DNA of 49,972 nucleotides from Clostridia bacterium (GCA_017423825.1 JAFPCP010000011.1:1-49972); one strand, 5' to 3'; positions 33,779 through 40,743 are shown, counted from the first letter of the stretch. Notes: generated from the sequence alone by a model not told the origin. Made by a program: numbers and translations.

Positions 33779-34252
33779 ATGGATACTTTGTTACATTTGT
33801 TGGATACAAATGCGCGGCTGAGCACAAAACAAATGGCGATTATGGCAGATATGACCGAGCAACAGGTGGAAGCACACCTGGCAAAACTGGAAAAAGACGG
33901 CGTTGTGCGCGGATATAAGGCGCTGATTGATTGGGACCGTACGGACCGTGAATACGTTACGGCTATTATTGATTTGCAAATTGCCCCCACCAAAGACCGC
34001 GGTTTTGACGGCGTGGCGGAATTGATTATGCAGTTCGACGAGGTGGAGAGTGTGTCGCTGATGTCGGGCGGATACGATTTGTCCGTCACCATCACCGGGC
34101 GTTCTTTCCGGGACGTGGCGATGTTCGTGGCGAAACGGTTATCGCCTCTGGATGGCGTGTTGTCCACCGCGACGCACTTTGTGCTGAAAAAATACAAGGA
34201 GCGGGGCGTGCTCTTCACCGACGGTGAAAAGGACGAAAGAGGCCAGTTATGA
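33779..34252 (+). CDS. Lrp/AsnC-family transcriptional regulator
   Basis: A 157-residue amino-acid-responsive DNA-binding protein. The N-terminal winged helix (LLDTNARLSTKQMAIMADMTEQQVEAHLAKLEKDG as the HTH region, residues 6-40) is followed by the RAM ligand domain with the LMSGGYDLSVTITG strand. AAAGGAGG precedes the ATG. The stop overlaps the start of the aminotransferase by four bases, suggesting that it controls or senses the product of that enzyme. An auto-regulated operon is likely but not shown. Confidence 0.92.
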   Translation: MDTLLHLLDTNARLSTKQMAIMADMTEQQVEAHLAKLEKDGVVRGYKALIDWDRTDREYVTAIIDLQIAPTKDRGFDGVAELIMQFDEVESVSLMSGGYDLSVTITGRSFRDVAMFVAKRLSPLDGVLSTATHFVLKKYKERGVLFTDGEKDERGQL

Positions 34253-35424
34253 ATTATGAACGATTACTCAACCCGATATTGTCAGAAATAAAACCATCCG
34301 GCATTCGGAAGTTTTTTGATATCGCGGTGGAAATGGAGGATGTTATCTCCTTGTCGGTGGGCGAACCGGATTTTTCGACGCCTTGGCATATCCGACAGGA
34401 AGGCATCCAAACGTTGGAGAAAGGGCGTACATGGTATAGTCCCAACGCCGGGTTGTTGGCGTTGCGTGAAGCCATTGCGGCGTACGTCTCGCGGCACAAC
34501 GGTGTCGATTATGAGCCTAAAACCGAGGTTTTGGTGACCGTGGGAGGCAGCGAAGCGATTGATTTAGCCTTTCGGGCGCTGTTGCGTCCCGGAGACGAGG
34601 TGCTGATTCCGGAGCCGAGTTTTGTGTGCTACGATCCGCTCACCCGCATGGCGGGTGGCGTGCCGGTGCCGCTGGAAACATGCCAAGAGGATGCCTTCCG
34701 TTTAACAGCAGACACGGTGCGTGCGGCGATTACACCGCGCACGAAATTGTTGGTTTTACCGTATCCCAACAATCCTACCGGAGCCATTATGTGTCGTGAA
34801 GATCTGGAAGCTATCGCGGATGTGTTGCGTGGCACGGATATCATGGTGCTGTCAGACGAAATTTATAGTGAGTTGACCTATGGACGCAAGCACGTGAGCA
34901 TTGCGTCGTTGCCGGGCATGCAGGAGCGCACGTTGCTTATCAGCGGTTTCTCTAAAGCGTTTGCCATGACCGGCTGGCGTCTTGGCTACGCGTGCGGTCC
35001 GGCGCCCGTGATGCGTTTGCTCATTAAACTGCATCAGTTTGGCATTATGTGCGCCCCCACTACCGCGCAGTATGCGGCAATTGAGGCGCTGAAAAACGGC
35101 GATGCAGATGTGCGTGCCATGCGAGACGAATACAATATCCGTCGGCGGTTTATTGTGGACGGATTCAACGAACTCGGACTCACCTGCTTCGAACCGGAGG
35201 GCGCTTTTTATGTGTTCCCGTGCATCAAGAGCACCGGTATGGATTCGGAGACATTCTGTCACCGTTTGTTGCAAGAGCAACGCGTGGCTGTGGTGCCGGG
35301 TGATGCGTTCGGCGCATGCGGCGAGGGGTATGTGCGTGTTTCCTACTGCTATTCCTTAAAGCATATCACCGAGGCCTTGCAGCGTATTCGCACTTTCTTG
35401 AAGGAGAACGGATTATGCAAGTGA
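34249..35424 (+). CDS. Class I/II pyridoxal-phosphate aminotransferase
   Basis: A 391-residue fold-type I aminotransferase of the aspartate/aromatic branch. Visible: SVGEPDFSTPWHIR, YSPNAGLLALREAIA, VTVGGSEAID, PYPNNPTGAI, the Asp-x-Ile-Tyr SDEIYSEL, and the Schiff-base Lys236 in SGFSKAFAMTGWRLGY. Substrate is probably aspartate or an aromatic amino acid, inferred from family only. The ATG overlaps the Lrp-type stop (ATGA) and the 3' end overlaps ispE by 10 bases, giving tight translational coupling. Confidence 0.93.
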   Translation: MNYERLLNPILSEIKPSGIRKFFDIAVEMEDVISLSVGEPDFSTPWHIRQEGIQTLEKGRTWYSPNAGLLALREAIAAYVSRHNGVDYEPKTEVLVTVGGSEAIDLAFRALLRPGDEVLIPEPSFVCYDPLTRMAGGVPVPLETCQEDAFRLTADTVRAAITPRTKLLVLPYPNNPTGAIMCREDLEAIADVLRGTDIMVLSDEIYSELTYGRKHVSIASLPGMQERTLLISGFSKAFAMTGWRLGYACGPAPVMRLLIKLHQFGIMCAPTTAQYAAIEALKNGDADVRAMRDEYNIRRRFIVDGFNELGLTCFEPEGAFYVFPCIKSTGMDSETFCHRLLQEQRVAVVPGDAFGACGEGYVRVSYCYSLKHITEALQRIRTFLKENGLCK

Positions 35425-36287
35425 CAGTGCAGGCTCCGGCAAAAATCAACTTAACTTTGGATGTCGTGGGTGTGCGCGCGGATGGTTATCATCTGTTGGA
35501 AAGTGTTATGCAAACCGTCGATTGTTGTGATACCCTGTCCGTGCGTCCCGCGCCGGCTGGACAGATTCTTTTGGACGTGCAGGGTGCCTCTGTGGGCCCT
35601 GTGGAGAAAAACACCGTGTATCGCGCGGCAAAACGGTTTTTCGAGCATACCGGCGTCGCCGGCGGGGTGGACATACGCTTAGAAAAGCGAATCCCCCAAC
35701 AGGCCGGCATGGGCGGTGGTAGTGCCGACGCGGCGGCGGCGTTGCGGGCGTTGGATGCCTTATATGGCACGCGTCTGCCCTTGCCGGTGTTGCAGCAACT
35801 GGGCTTGCAGGTGGGTGCCGACGTACCGTTTTGCGTGGTTGGCGGCACCGCTTTTGTCACTGGCATTGGGGAGCAAGTGCGCATGTTGCCGGCGTTGCCG
35901 GATTGTTATATCGTGGTGGCCCAGCCGCCGGAGGGGGTATCCACAGCCACCGCCTATCAGGCGCTGGATGCCGCGCCGATAATGAATCGCCCCCATCACC
36001 CGTTGTTTTTGCAAGCGTTGCAACAAGGGGATTTGAAGGTTCTATGCCAAGGAGCGGCGAATGTGTTTGAAGAGGCGTTGGACGTGCCGGGTGTAACCGC
36101 GGTGCGGCGCTGTATGGATGCTTTTGCGCCGTTGTGCGCTCAAATGACCGGCAGTGGTTCGGCGGTGTTTGCCGTGTTTTCCGATAGTGCGGCGGCACAG
36201 AGGTGCTTGGCTGCGTTGCAGAAAACGTGGCCCGACAGTTTTTTGTGTCGGCCTTGTGAGTTGCCGCCGGTGTCGTGCCGTTTGTAA
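35415..36287 (+). CDS. ispE: 4-diphosphocytidyl-2-C-methyl-D-erythritol kinase
   Basis: IspE phosphorylates CDP-ME in the non-mevalonate isoprenoid pathway. The 290-residue GHMP kinase shows the N-terminal APAKINLTLDVVGVRADGYH with its catalytic Lys, and the ATP-binding loop QQAGMGGGSADAAAALRAL. TGSGSAVFAVF lies near the C-terminus. AAGGAG lies 8 bases before the ATG at 35415, which overlaps the aminotransferase stop by 10 bases. A terminator follows that also covers the spoIIR start region. Confidence 0.95.
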   Translation: MQVTVQAPAKINLTLDVVGVRADGYHLLESVMQTVDCCDTLSVRPAPAGQILLDVQGASVGPVEKNTVYRAAKRFFEHTGVAGGVDIRLEKRIPQQAGMGGGSADAAAALRALDALYGTRLPLPVLQQLGLQVGADVPFCVVGGTAFVTGIGEQVRMLPALPDCYIVVAQPPEGVSTATAYQALDAAPIMNRPHHPLFLQALQQGDLKVLCQGAANVFEEALDVPGVTAVRRCMDAFAPLCAQMTGSGSAVFAVFSDSAAAQRCLAALQKTWPDSFLCRPCELPPVSCRL

Positions 36288-36306
36288 AAGAATGTGTATA
36301 AAGTGT

Positions 36307-36353
36307 AAAAAACCCGCCCATACTGCTGGTATCAGTAGAAAGGGCGGTTTTTT
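36307..36353 (+). terminator. Intrinsic terminator of ispE overlapping the spoIIR initiation region
   Basis: Left arm AAAAAACCCGCCC pairs with GGGCGGTTTTTT (one bulged C), and the loop itself forms TACTG / CAGTA. The T-run ends directly at the spoIIR ATG, so the AGGGCGG that would serve as a ribosome site lies inside the 3' arm. Confidence 0.85.
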
Positions 36354-36974
36354 ATGAGCAACAAAAGACGCTGGATACAAGCCATCACCGGAGGGCTTGT
36401 GTTATGTTTAATTTTCTCTTTGTGCGGGTTTTATGGTCGATGCGAAGGGGTGCGCGATGAAATGCTGCGCCTGCACATTCTCGCTCACTCGGATAGCGAC
36501 GCCGACCAACAATTGAAATTGCAAGTGCGGGATGCTGTGGTGAATGCGGCGGCCGGTTGGTTGGATGGGGCGTGCGACCGCGACGAAGCGGCAGCTTTGG
36601 CGCAAGAGTGTCTGCCGGCGCTGGAACAGGTGGCTCGGCAGACGGTTGCGGCGGCGGGGTATACCTATCCGGTGCAGGCGGAGCTTTGCCGGATGTATTT
36701 TCCGACGCGGCAATATGAGTCGGTGACTTTGCCGGCGGGTATGTACGATGCAGTGCGGTTCACCATCGGCGATGGGAAAGGGAAAAACTGGTGGTGCGTG
36801 GTATACCCGCCGTTGTGCGCGGGTGCGGCGGCCGACCGGCGGCAGCTCGGGGATGTGTTGAACGCCGGTCAAGAGGAGCTGGTGACCGGCGGCAGTCGGT
36901 ATGTGATGCGGTTCAAAATCGTAGAATGGGTGGAGGGCTTGATGCATTTTTTTCGGCGTGACAGGGGAGGATAA
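36354..36974 (+). CDS. spoIIR: Stage II sporulation protein R
   Basis: SpoIIR is the forespore-secreted signal that triggers SpoIIGA to process pro-sigma-E. The 206 residues begin with an N-terminal membrane/signal segment (AITGGLVLCLIFSLCGFYG), then the family core: LRLHILAHSDSDADQQLKL, RDAVVNAA, and YDAVRFTIGDGKGKNWWCVVYPPLC. No sigma-F type promoter was recognised by eye. The start codon follows the ispE terminator immediately, so translation from readthrough transcripts would be blocked; a promoter inside ispE is possible. Marks the organism as a spore former or a recent descendant. Confidence 0.95.
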   Translation: MSNKRRWIQAITGGLVLCLIFSLCGFYGRCEGVRDEMLRLHILAHSDSDADQQLKLQVRDAVVNAAAGWLDGACDRDEAAALAQECLPALEQVARQTVAAAGYTYPVQAELCRMYFPTRQYESVTLPAGMYDAVRFTIGDGKGKNWWCVVYPPLCAGAAADRRQLGDVLNAGQEELVTGGSRYVMRFKIVEWVEGLMHFFRRDRGG

Positions 36975-37002
36975 AAAAGTCGGCAAAAATTAAAAATCCC
37001 CC

Positions 37003-37031
37003 TTGACAAATCCTTCCTCATAGTGTATTAT
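37003..37031 (+). promoter_or_regulatory. Stable-RNA operon promoter
   Basis: TTGACA, 17-base spacer, TATTAT, 33 bases before the first tRNA; serves tRNA-Lys, tRNA-Glu, 5S and tRNA-Asn. Confidence 0.85.
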
Positions 37032-37064
37032 AGTCAAGCGGTTTCGGTGAAATCGTGGTGACAG

Positions 37065-37140
37065 GCACCTTTAGCTCAGTTGGTAGAGCACCTGACTCTT
37101 AATCAGGGTGTCCACGGTTCGAGCCCGTGAAGGTGCACCA
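37065..37140 (+). tRNA. tRNA-Lys (CTT)
   Basis: A 76-base cloverleaf: acceptor GCACCTT / AAGGTGC, D arm with AGTTGGTA loop, anticodon loop CTCTTAA (anticodon CTT), T loop TTCGAGC and encoded CCA. Confidence 0.97.
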
Positions 37141-37144
37141 ATAT

Positions 37145-37220
37145 GGCCCGTTGGTCAAGTGGCCTAAGACTCCGGCCTCTCACGCCGGCAACACGAGTTC
37201 GAATCTCGTACGGGTCACCA
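37145..37220 (+). tRNA. tRNA-Glu (CTC)
   Basis: A 76-base cloverleaf: acceptor GGCCCGT / ACGGGTC with one G-T pair, anticodon stem CCGGC / GCCGG, loop CTCTCAC (anticodon CTC), T loop TTCGAAT and encoded CCA. It follows tRNA-Lys after four bases. Confidence 0.96.
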
Positions 37221-37223
37221 TAG

Positions 37224-37340
37224 TTGGTGTTGATGACGGTGAGGGTACACCCGTTCCCATCCCGAACACGGCAGTTAAGCTCATTCGTGCCCACGATACT
37301 TGGTTGGAAGCGACCCGGGACAATAGGTAGATGCCAACAC
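37224..37340 (+). rRNA. rrf: 5S ribosomal RNA, outside a 16S-23S operon
   Basis: About 117 bases. The ends TTGGTGTT / GCCAACAC pair as helix I, and the conserved loop CCATCCCGAACACGG followed by CAGTTAAGCTC and the CGACCCGGGACAATAGGTAG segment identify it. It is a lone 5S gene between tRNA genes; no 16S or 23S sequence is nearby. Confidence 0.95.
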
Positions 37341-37371
37341 AACGGCTTTGCTGCAAAGCGAAGCTATATAT

Positions 37372-37447
37372 TGCTCCTTAGCTCAGTCGGTAGAGCGCAT
37401 GACTGTTAATCATGATGTCGTCAGTTCGAGCCTGACAGGAGCAGCCA
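37372..37447 (+). tRNA. tRNA-Asn (GTT)
   Basis: A 76-base cloverleaf: acceptor TGCTCCT / AGGAGCA, anticodon stem ATGA / TCAT, loop CTGTTAA (anticodon GTT), T loop TTCGAGC and encoded CCA. Parts of it are duplicated downstream (37505-37522 inverted, 37631-37659 direct). Confidence 0.97.
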
Positions 37448-37449
37448 CA

Positions 37450-37485
37450 AAAAAGCACCACCCAATAGGGTGGTGCTTTTTTTGT
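37450..37485 (+). terminator. Terminator of the stable-RNA operon
   Basis: Stem AAAAGCACCACCC / GGGTGGTGCTTTT, four-base loop, followed by TTTTTTTG. Confidence 0.93.
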
Positions 37486-37504
37486 GCTTTTTCGGTCAGT
37501 TTTA

Positions 37505-37522
37505 GACGACATCATGATTAAC
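37505..37522 (-). repeat. Inverted copy of the tRNA-Asn anticodon arm
   Basis: GACGACATCATGATTAAC is the exact reverse complement of 18 bases of tRNA-Asn (37405-37422), covering the anticodon GTT, the 3' side of the anticodon stem and the variable loop. Confidence 0.9.
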
Positions 37523-37553
37523 GTGCAATAAGAATTAGGGCAATGTTTACCGT

Positions 37554-37627
37554 TTTCGCGTTGGCGAAATGGCGGTTATCTAGACCGCCAAGGGAAACTT
37601 GCGCAGGTTTTGCGAAGCAAAAACTGC
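37554..37627 (+). other. Run of three consecutive hairpins in the gene-free tRNA-Asn flank
   Basis: Stem 1: TTTCGC / GCGAAA (37554-37569). Stem 2: TGGCGGT / ACCGCCA (37570-37590). Stem 3: GCAG-TTTTGC / GCAAAA-CTGC with one mismatch (37603-37627). Together with the tRNA-like 3' copy and a terminator they form a compact structured unit of about 190 bases with no ORF. Could be a remnant of an integrated element or an untranslated RNA; I do not recognise a family. Confidence 0.5.
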
Positions 37628-37630
37628 AGG

Positions 37631-37659
37631 CGTCAGTTCGAGCCTGACAGGAGTAGCCA
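37631..37659 (+). repeat. Direct copy of the 3' end of tRNA-Asn (possible att site)
   Basis: The 29 bases match 37419-37447 (T arm, acceptor strand and CCA) at 28 positions; the single change is C to T in the acceptor strand. Size and location are those of attachment sites left by tyrosine-integrase elements at tRNA genes. No integrase gene lies between the two copies (183 bases apart). Confidence 0.75.
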
Positions 37660-37660
37660 G

Positions 37661-37692
37661 AAAACCTCGTTCTTCGGAACGAGGTTTTTTCA
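37661..37692 (+). terminator. Terminator with TTCG tetraloop after the tRNA-like copy
   Basis: Stem AAAACCTCGTTC / GAACGAGGTTTT closed by a TTCG tetraloop, then TTC. Implies that the segment upstream is, or was, transcribed. Confidence 0.88.
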
Positions 37693-37788
37693 TTTATTGC
37701 GAAAAGATGGTTATATGCATGCTGCCATAAGGCAGGGCGAGGCATAGGTGCAACTCAACAAGAAAAAGCCGTTAAAACACATTTTTTG

Positions 37789-37817
37789 TTGACTTTCGGT
37801 GTGCTTATTGTTATAGT
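37789..37817 (+). promoter_or_regulatory. Promoter of the esterase-DUF1653 gene
   Basis: TTGACT, 17-base spacer, TATAGT; about 95 bases of leader before 37919. Confidence 0.75.
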
Positions 37818-37918
37818 TGTCACAGAGCGAATGGGCTGCGGTTTGACAAATTTTGGAGTCGTCGACTTTCATTTCAAGAAACAAGCGCGTGAAAGATTCT
37901 TTAACAAAGAGGAGATGA

Positions 37919-39325
37919 GTGGTTTTGTCTAAATATTTCAAATGCATCACCGATAAACCAGCGTTGTCTTACAAGTGTGGGGAGAAGATCGTCATCCGCA
38001 TTGTGGCGCGAGATAATTGCATTGATATTGGCTGCCAACATATTCATTGGAAAATAGAAGGCGATGATGGACAAAAGAAAGAGGGGCTTGGCAGTTGCCG
38101 GCCGGGCAAACCGCTCGTTTTGGAAACGTCGCTTTCTCGGCCCGGTTTCGTGCATGTGACTTGTCGGGCCTATACATCGGGTGGCGTTATAGATTATAGC
38201 TTCGATTTATTGGAAGCAAGCGCCGGTGCCGAGGTGGAAAAACTGGAATATTGTGATACCATCCCGGAGGATTTTGATGCGTATTGGCAAGAGCTGGAAA
38301 CTCTGGTGGCGGATTTCCAACCGGAGGTGCTTTACAAAAAAGCATGCGCGATTGCGGATGAAGTGGATGTGTATGACGTGCGCATATCCACGCCGGAGGG
38401 TCGCCCGGCATCGGGGTATATCTCCATTCCTCGCAAAGAGGGCAAATACCCGTTGATGATGAGTTTTATGGGGTATAACGTGTGTGGCTCACCGGCCAAT
38501 CATCGCTCCGATGCGATTGTGGCGGTATTCAATGCACACGGCATTGAAAATGACCTTTCCGCTATTGAGCTTAAAGAGAAATATTATCACGAACTGGTAG
38601 AGCCGGCTTACGGTTTTGATGAAACCGAAAACGCGTCCAATAAAACGACGTATTGGCGCAACATGATGTTGCGCAATTTAGTAGCGGCGAAATATCTCAA
38701 AACGTTGCCGCAGTGGGATGGTGAGCGTTTCGTTGCCGAAGGCGTAAGTCAGGGTGCCTTGCAAGCTACCACCTTAGCCGCCCACGATAAAGATGTCTCC
38801 TTCTTGGAAATTGGGATTCCGTGGTTCTGCAATCTGAACGCGGAAAACCATGGATATATGGCGGGTTGGCGTCCTAAATATGCCGAAGGTCTACGGTATT
38901 TTGATACGGTGGCGCAGGCCACGCGGGTAACCTGTCCGGTGTCTATTCGGGCGTATTTGGGGGATTATACCTGCCCGCCCGCTACCATTGTGGTGCTTTA
39001 CAAAGCATTCAAGGGCCGCAAATCGCTGGATTTCATTCAAGCCGGCAACCACGTGTACCGTCCGCCGGAGATAGAGAGCTACCATTGGCGGTATGATCCG
39101 GAAAACCCGACCGGCGAAGTGAAAAAAGGTATATATCGCCATTATAAAGGCAACGAATATCGTGTGCTGGACACTTTCCTCGATAGCGAAACGCGTCAAC
39201 CGATGGTGTTGTATCAGGCGTTGTATGGAGAGGGCCAGAAATGGGCGCGTCCACAGCACATGTTTAATGAGTGGATACTGCTGGACGATAGACAGGTTAA
39301 ACGATTCACATACGTGGGTGAATAA
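37919..39325 (+). CDS. Acetyl xylan esterase (CE7/AXE1 family) fused to a C-terminal DUF1653 domain
   Basis: A 468-residue cytoplasmic protein (no signal peptide). An N-terminal beta-sandwich (about 1-105) precedes an alpha/beta hydrolase of the AXE1/cephalosporin-C deacetylase family: YISIPRKEGKYPLMMSFMGY, nucleophile Ser277 in GVSQGALQ, Asp349 in YLGDYTCPP and His378 in GNHVY. The 29-residue Asp-His spacing matches known CE7 enzymes. From about residue 402 the chain becomes DUF1653 (KKGIYRHYKGNEYRVLD, SETRQPMVLYQALYG, WARPQHMFNEWI), normally a stand-alone ~70-residue protein. It probably deacetylates imported xylo-oligosaccharides. Start is uncertain: GTG at 37919 fits AGAGGAG spacing; TTG at 37925 is the alternative. 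Confidence 0.87.
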   Translation: MVLSKYFKCITDKPALSYKCGEKIVIRIVARDNCIDIGCQHIHWKIEGDDGQKKEGLGSCRPGKPLVLETSLSRPGFVHVTCRAYTSGGVIDYSFDLLEASAGAEVEKLEYCDTIPEDFDAYWQELETLVADFQPEVLYKKACAIADEVDVYDVRISTPEGRPASGYISIPRKEGKYPLMMSFMGYNVCGSPANHRSDAIVAVFNAHGIENDLSAIELKEKYYHELVEPAYGFDETENASNKTTYWRNMMLRNLVAAKYLKTLPQWDGERFVAEGVSQGALQATTLAAHDKDVSFLEIGIPWFCNLNAENHGYMAGWRPKYAEGLRYFDTVAQATRVTCPVSIRAYLGDYTCPPATIVVLYKAFKGRKSLDFIQAGNHVYRPPEIESYHWRYDPENPTGEVKKGIYRHYKGNEYRVLDTFLDSETRQPMVLYQALYGEGQKWARPQHMFNEWILLDDRQVKRFTYVGE

Positions 39326-39366
39326 TACGGTTTTTTGCTTTTTATTTGTGTGTGGCACATTCTCCT

Positions 39367-39408
39367 CACTCCTTTCCCATATACATAGTGGGAAAGGAGT
39401 GATTTTTT
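39367..39408 (+). terminator. Terminator of the esterase gene containing the next gene's ribosome site
   Basis: Perfect 13-base stem CACTCCTTTCCCA / TGGGAAAGGAGTG, nine-base loop, followed by ATTTTTTT. The AAAGGAG that serves the SOD-family gene lies wholly inside the 3' arm and its TTG start is the end of the T-run. Confidence 0.88.
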
Positions 39409-39917
39409 TGGATAGATATACGAGGATGCCGTATTTTTTGTCTGTTTTGCGACGCAAGCCTCCGCAGGTGGCGCGACTCGCGGGGGCGCCTGAATACGCA
39501 GATGTACGGGGGCTTGTGCGGTTTTACAACACCCCTGTGGGCGTGCTTGTGGCGGCGGAGGTGTATCACCTTCCTGCCGAGGAAGAAAACAATGGACAGG
39601 GCGTGTTTGCTTTTCACGTGCACGAAAGCGGGCCTTGCGAACAGCCGCATGAGATGGGAAAGGACGCAGATCCTTTTGCTATGGTCGGCACGCATTACAA
39701 TCCCCAAGAGCGGCCGCACCCCTATCATGCAGGGGATATGCCTCCGCTGTTTTCCAACAACGGGTATGCGTTTCAGGTTTTTCTCACAAACCGTTTCACA
39801 TTGGGGGAGATAAAGGGCAAAACGGTCATTATTCATAAAAACGTGGACGATTTTACAACGCAACCATCGGGCGGCGCGGGCGAAAAGATTGCTTGCGGCG
39901 ACATCCGCATGTGGTAA
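39408..39917 (+). CDS. Cu/Zn superoxide dismutase-family protein with TTG start
   Basis: A 169-residue protein of the SodC fold without a visible signal peptide. The metal ligands are present in order: FHVHE (two Cu His), THYNP (bridging His), PHPYHAGD (two Zn His and the Asp), and VIIHKN (last Cu His); PSGGAGEKIACGDI closes the barrel with the disulphide Cys, the first Cys being in SGPC. The arginine that guides superoxide in classic enzymes (GxRxACG) is Lys here (GEKIACG), so activity may be altered. I start at TTG 39408, ten bases after AAAGGAG; the ATG seven codons later lacks a ribosome site. Unusual cargo for a strict anaerobe, though such proteins do occur in Firmicutes. Confidence 0.82.
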   Translation: MDRYTRMPYFLSVLRRKPPQVARLAGAPEYADVRGLVRFYNTPVGVLVAAEVYHLPAEEENNGQGVFAFHVHESGPCEQPHEMGKDADPFAMVGTHYNPQERPHPYHAGDMPPLFSNNGYAFQVFLTNRFTLGEIKGKTVIIHKNVDDFTTQPSGGAGEKIACGDIRMW

Positions 39918-39927
39918 CCGAAGATTC

Positions 39928-39965
39928 AAAAAAGAACCGAGCCCAAGGCTCGGTTCTTTTTTGTT
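39928..39965. terminator. Bidirectional terminator between SOD-family and XRE genes
   Basis: Stem AAAAAAGAACCGAGCC / GGCTCGGTTCTTTTTT with a three-base loop; T-runs on both strands. Confidence 0.93.
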
Positions 39966-40190
39966 TTATTTTTTTCTTGCAGGGAGCGACGGCTCATATG
40001 CCAAAATGTCGCCGGGTTGGCAATCGAGTTCGCGGCAGATGGCTTCCAGGGTGGAAAAGCGAACGGCGCGTGCACGGTTATTTTTCAGAATGGAGAGGTT
40101 GGCCAGCGTGATGCCGACGCGGTCGGCTAATTCCGTCAGCCCGATTTTTCGCTTTGCCATGACCACGTCCAAATTAATAACGATACCCAT
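39966..40190 (-). CDS. Small XRE-family (Cro/cI) transcriptional regulator
   Basis: A 74-residue, single-domain helix-turn-helix protein: MGIVINLDVVMAKRKIGLTE, HTH LTELADRVGITLANLSILKN, then RFSTLEAICRELDCQPGDILAYE. This compact form is usually paired with a DUF2975 membrane protein, as here, in Firmicutes and other phyla. It lies 16 bases after that gene and shares its promoter. AAAGGAGG precedes the ATG. What it controls is unknown; auto-regulation is likely. Confidence 0.92.
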   Translation of the reverse strand: MGIVINLDVVMAKRKIGLTELADRVGITLANLSILKNNRARAVRFSTLEAICRELDCQPGDILAYEPSLPARKK

Positions 40191-40206
40191 ATGGTGTTTT
40201 CCTCCT

Positions 40207-40662
40207 TTATATGGTCATGTCGTTTTCTTCTTTATAGCGGTTGGCTTGCCGAAACAGTTCTGCAAACACAAGCAGAATACAACCCACCATGACGGAACAG
40301 ATGAACAATGCCGCCATAAAGAACTTCAAAAACCAGAACATAGTGACAAAATACAGACCGGCCAGCACCAAGCATTCCACCGCCAAAATCCGCAGGCGAC
40401 GGACGGTGTTGTCGGAGAAAACGCGGTTGTGATTTACGTTGTGCATGATACCGCGTGCTTGCCATAAAATTAATTGTAAGAATAAGCCGGAATACACCAA
40501 AATTACCAGATATTTTATATACAGAGGGTCGGAATGCGGGCGTTCGGTAATCCAGGTGATGCTCCACGGCAATGTGAGCAATACACCGAGAGAAAACACC
40601 ATGAGTGCGATAAGCCCGCCCTCAATCAAACGGCTCAGGCCACCTTTTCCAATCAGTTTCAT
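40207..40662 (-). CDS. DUF2975 four-helix membrane protein
   Basis: A 151-residue membrane protein with four hydrophobic segments (LIALMVFSLGVLLTLPWSIT; YLVILVYSGLFLQLILWQA; ILAVECLVLAGLYFVTMFWF; FFMAALFICSVMVGCILLVF) and a VFSDNTVRRLRILA link that is typical of DUF2975. Such proteins sit upstream of small XRE regulators and may sense a membrane signal for them, but no function is proven. GGAG lies 13 bases before the ATG, within a small GGAG/CTCC hairpin. Confidence 0.85.
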   Translation of the reverse strand: MKLIGKGGLSRLIEGGLIALMVFSLGVLLTLPWSITWITERPHSDPLYIKYLVILVYSGLFLQLILWQARGIMHNVNHNRVFSDNTVRRLRILAVECLVLAGLYFVTMFWFLKFFMAALFICSVMVGCILLVFAELFRQANRYKEENDMTI

Positions 40663-40706
40663 AATGGGGGAGTCTCTCCTGTCCTGTGTTTTAGAATAGC
40701 AACCAC

Positions 40707-40735
40707 ATTATATTGCTTTTCGATAAAAATGTCAA
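40707..40735 (-). promoter_or_regulatory. Promoter of the DUF2975-XRE operon
   Basis: Minus strand TTGACA, 17-base spacer, TATAAT: full consensus in both boxes. Confidence 0.9.
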
Positions 40736-40743
40736 CTAAAAAG

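Noticed and set aside
36974..37003. Shared transcription of spoIIR with the tRNA operon
   Set aside because: The stable-RNA genes have a full consensus promoter at 37003-37031, which explains their expression without spoIIR.
37448..37918. Insertion sequence or integrase gene next to the duplicated tRNA-Asn end
   Set aside because: No transposase or integrase motif is found in any frame of this stretch; the longest frames are short and lack ribosome sites.
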